Source: Shewanella sp. UCD-KL12 (GTDB lineage Bacteria; Pseudomonadota; Gammaproteobacteria; Enterobacterales; Shewanellaceae). From it: a DNA stretch of 64,000 nt. The stretch lies in assembly GCF_001957125.1 (NCBI RefSeq), contig NZ_MPHJ01000020.1, positions 1 to 64,000 on the forward strand, written 5' to 3'. Made by a program: the position numbers and the translations under genes. Below the pieces are notes generated by a model, which worked only from the letters and a program-made list of their open reading frames with translations, was not told the origin of the DNA and ran no database searches. Of the stretch, positions 61,670 to 64,000 are shown in pieces (position 1 is the stretch's first letter; each line of letters opens with the position of its first letter).

Positions 61670-64000
61670 TTACTCCTTTAAAGAAGATTCAAAAAAGAAT
61701 GGTTTTCTCTCTTTTCCTCTATTTTTTGAACCACCATTAAGTTGGTTCATGGTTTCGGCGTTGTAGAGTTTGCCGTTTACCATAGTATAGGTGACTCGAT
61801 CAGTGACTCGAATATCTTCAAGTGGGTCACCATCAATGACAATAAGATCCGCGAGCTTACCTTGCTTGATTGAACCAATTTGATGATCCATAGCAAAATG
61901 TTTGGCTGGGTTAATCGTTGCGGTTTTTAATACCTCAAGGTTCGACATACCACCTTGGGCAAACATCCACATCTCCCAGTGAGCAGCTAAACCTTCACGC
62001 TGACCATGAGCACCAATGTTTGGTTTGATACCAAGGTCGTTCATCTCATTGGCTACACGCGCGACATTAAAATGATTGTAATGTTCATCTGGTGCAGTAG
62101 GGCGTCTCATCGATCTTGCATTGAGCATATCATTAGGGACATACATAGAGAGTCTTGGGTGAGCCCATACATCAGTTTTATCGTACCAGTAGTTCTCACC
62201 AGAAATACCGCCATAGGCCACAACTAAGGTGGGTGTATAGCCAACTTCTGTCTGACTCCAGAACTGCTTAATATCACTGTAGATAGATGCAGCAGGCAAT
62301 GAGTGTTCTATACCTGTATGACCATCAGCAATCATAGTTAAGTTGTGTTGCAGTAAACTTCCGCCTTCAGGTACAACCATCATCTCGAGTTCACGGGCCG
62401 CAGCTATAACTTGTTGACGCTGATTACGGCGTGGCTGGTTATAGCTCTTAACACTAAATGCACCAACCTTCTTTAGGCGTTCAAGGTGGAATTTTGCATC
62501 ATCGAGCGAGTCTATGTGTGAAGTATAACCTGGGCCATTTGCACCATAGAGAATAGTACCTGTGGAGAAGATACGAGGACCTGCAATATTACCGGCTTTC
62601 TGTTGCTCCGACGCCGCGAAAATTTCTGTGGTGTCATTTGATGGATCATGAATAGCCGTCACACCTAAAGACAAGTTTGAGTAAAGTTCCCAGTTTTGCT
62701 GGGGAATGATCTCATTTTCACCTTGAGCACCATGAGCATGGGCATCAAACAGACCTGGCATTAAGGTTTTACCTTTAATGTCCATCACTTTTGCATCGCT
62801 TGGGATATCAGTTGATGCATCACCAACAGAGACAATTTTATTGTCTTTGATAATCACAACACCATTTTCAATGATCTTGTCATCTTCCATTGTGATGATC
62901 TTGCCACCCACGAAAGCAATTGTTCCACGTGGAACATCTGCTTCCTGAGTGAAGCCTAAATCAATAATACTAGGTTTCACTTTGTCTGCTTTAACACTGT
63001 CAGCGGTATCGTTTTTGCTTGTGCTAGCAGTGCGCTTGTCAATGTACTGCTTATCGACGGGCATCTGATAAAGTTCAGGTCCTAAGGTCCAGTAAAGCTG
63101 CTCGCTATTACCACTCCAGCTAATACTCTCACCAGCACGAACACTAAGCTGACTAACTGGGAGGTTATTTGCCTTTGGACCTATCTCGATAGTCTCGCCA
63201 TGTTTAGCAAATGGCGTGACCCATACCTTGAATCGTTCAGCAAAAGCGAGTTGTTTTCCATCAGGAGATATACGGAATTCAGTGCCTAGCTTGCTAGTGT
63301 AGTGGGTACGTTTTTGAAAACCATGCAGATTGATAGAGGAAAACTCAGGTGTCTCGCCCTGATCCATAAAGTAAACTCGCTCAGGATCTGCACCAAACTG
63401 TGGCTGGTATCCATCAGGCGTGATGCGGGTATTTTGCTTACCTTTGATATCTACTTTATAGAGGCCAGTTTCCTGTGACCAAGTTTTTGGGGTGATATAG
63501 CCACCCTTAGCTTTGCGGTACACGACAAATGAACCATCAGGCGAAAAGGTTGGTTCGACATATTTACCTGGCTCTTGAGTTAGCGTTTTACTGCGCTTAT
63601 TTCTAACGCTAACGACCTTAACAGTGCCTTGCTCTTTATCATCCCAGGTAGTGAAAACAACACTCTTACCATCTCTTGACCATTGAGGGTATAGCTCACG
63701 TAATTCGCTATCAAGCTTAGTGAGACGAGTGCGTTTTCCATCAGGTAAGCTCTTAAGCCAAAGTTTGCCTAGGGCTTCATAAACGACTTTTTTACCGTCG
63801 GGTGATACCTGAGCCATACGCAACATCTTTACGTCGAATACGTCTTTATCTAGGTCTTGTTTGAAACGAACCGCAGGTTGCACAGCAAGTTCAGTTTTAA
63901 CTGAGAAGGGGATCTGGTTAACTTTTTTAGACGCTACATCTAACTTATTTATTTTTCCGCCAGCCCAAAAGAGTATCTCTTCATTATCACTGGTCCAGCT
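61670..64000 (-). CDS. Propeller-amidohydrolase fusion protein (5' end outside window)
   Basis: The frame stays open to the right edge, so the protein is at least 777 residues. The N-terminal visible part (about 400 residues) has repeated TolB-like beta-propeller units (VSPDGKKVVYEA, FSPDGSFVVYRK, ISPDGKQLAFAE). The C-terminal 350 residues are an amidohydrolase with the metal-binding DAHAHG, GIEHSLP, NIGAHGQREG and the closing KLADLIVIDGDPLEDI. Similar proteins are usually about 1,050 residues with a signal peptide; the substrate is unknown. A parS site lies within the gene. Confidence 0.88.
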   Translation of the reverse strand, partial: SWTSDNEEILFWAGGKINKLDVASKKVNQIPFSVKTELAVQPAVRFKQDLDKDVFDVKMLRMAQVSPDGKKVVYEALGKLWLKSLPDGKRTRLTKLDSELRELYPQWSRDGKSVVFTTWDDKEQGTVKVVSVRNKRSKTLTQEPGKYVEPTFSPDGSFVVYRKAKGGYITPKTWSQETGLYKVDIKGKQNTRITPDGYQPQFGADPERVYFMDQGETPEFSSINLHGFQKRTHYTSKLGTEFRISPDGKQLAFAERFKVWVTPFAKHGETIEIGPKANNLPVSQLSVRAGESISWSGNSEQLYWTLGPELYQMPVDKQYIDKRTASTSKNDTADSVKADKVKPSIIDLGFTQEADVPRGTIAFVGGKIITMEDDKIIENGVVIIKDNKIVSVGDASTDIPSDAKVMDIKGKTLMPGLFDAHAHGAQGENEIIPQQNWELYSNLSLGVTAIHDPSNDTTEIFAASEQQKAGNIAGPRIFSTGTILYGANGPGYTSHIDSLDDAKFHLERLKKVGAFSVKSYNQPRRNQRQQVIAAARELEMMVVPEGGSLLQHNLTMIADGHTGIEHSLPAASIYSDIKQFWSQTEVGYTPTLVVAYGGISGENYWYDKTDVWAHPRLSMYVPNDMLNARSMRRPTAPDEHYNHFNVARVANEMNDLGIKPNIGAHGQREGLAAHWEMWMFAQGGMSNLEVLKTATINPAKHFAMDHQIGSIKQGKLADLIVIDGDPLEDIRVTDRVTYTMVNGKLYNAETMNQLNGGSKNRGKERKPFFFESSLKE
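62921..62936. promoter_or_regulatory. parS site in the amidohydrolase gene
   Basis: TGTTCCACGTGGAACA, identical to the copy 1.4 kb to the left at 61536. Confidence 0.9.

Overview
The window is a chromosomal origin region of a marine gammaproteobacterium, almost certainly a Shewanella species. The gene orders glmS-glmR-glmU-atpCDGAHFEBI-parB-parA-rsmG-mnmG-oriC-mioC and mnmE-yidC-yidD-rnpA-rpmH / dnaA-dnaN-recF-gyrB are typical of that genus, as are the protein sequences, the AT-rich intergenic DNA and the repeat types. Species assignment is inference from recalled protein similarity, not a search.

Left part (1-17.4 kb): the left edge is the promoter and leader of an rRNA operon that leaves the window on the minus strand (tandem promoters with G+C-rich discriminators, boxA). 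Then come ccoG (cbb3 oxidase assembly), a small membrane-anchored protein, menB (menaquinone), a Fur-box-preceded DUF2061 protein, a Pho-box-preceded pstSCAB phosphate transporter without phoU, a FliB-type lysine N-methylase, a MITE-like element, and glmS, glmR and glmU with a TonB-dependent siderophore receptor set between glmR and glmU. A repeat-rich stretch carries a DsrE-family gene.

Replication and segregation core (17.6-30.1 kb): the complete F1Fo ATP synthase operon, parAB, rsmG and mnmG all run on the minus strand away from oriC. oriC lies between mnmG and mioC and has at least four consensus DnaA boxes and 21 GATC sites in about 370 bp.

Accessory and mixed region (30.1-42.2 kb): a UbiG-like methyltransferase, small unknown proteins, a LysE exporter, a SEC-C protein, a low-G+C type II restriction-modification island (C5 methyltransferase, HpaII-family endonuclease, HNH protein), a gene broken by an in-frame TGA, and a DEAH helicase (HrpB type) with in-frame 24-bp repeats. 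An unexplained GATC-rich, DnaA-box-containing stretch of about 500 bp follows the helicase.

Right part (42.2-64 kb): mnmE-yidC-yidD-rnpA-rpmH on minus, dnaA-dnaN-recF-gyrB on plus, the pxpBCA 5-oxoprolinase genes (with a degenerate second copy of the pxpC 3' end), an HDOD protein, glyQS, tag, and a propeller-amidohydrolase that runs off the right edge. Four consensus parS sites and one single-mismatch variant lie between 39.2 and 63 kb; they match the parAB genes on the other side of oriC, and one of them forms the stem of a terminator hairpin.
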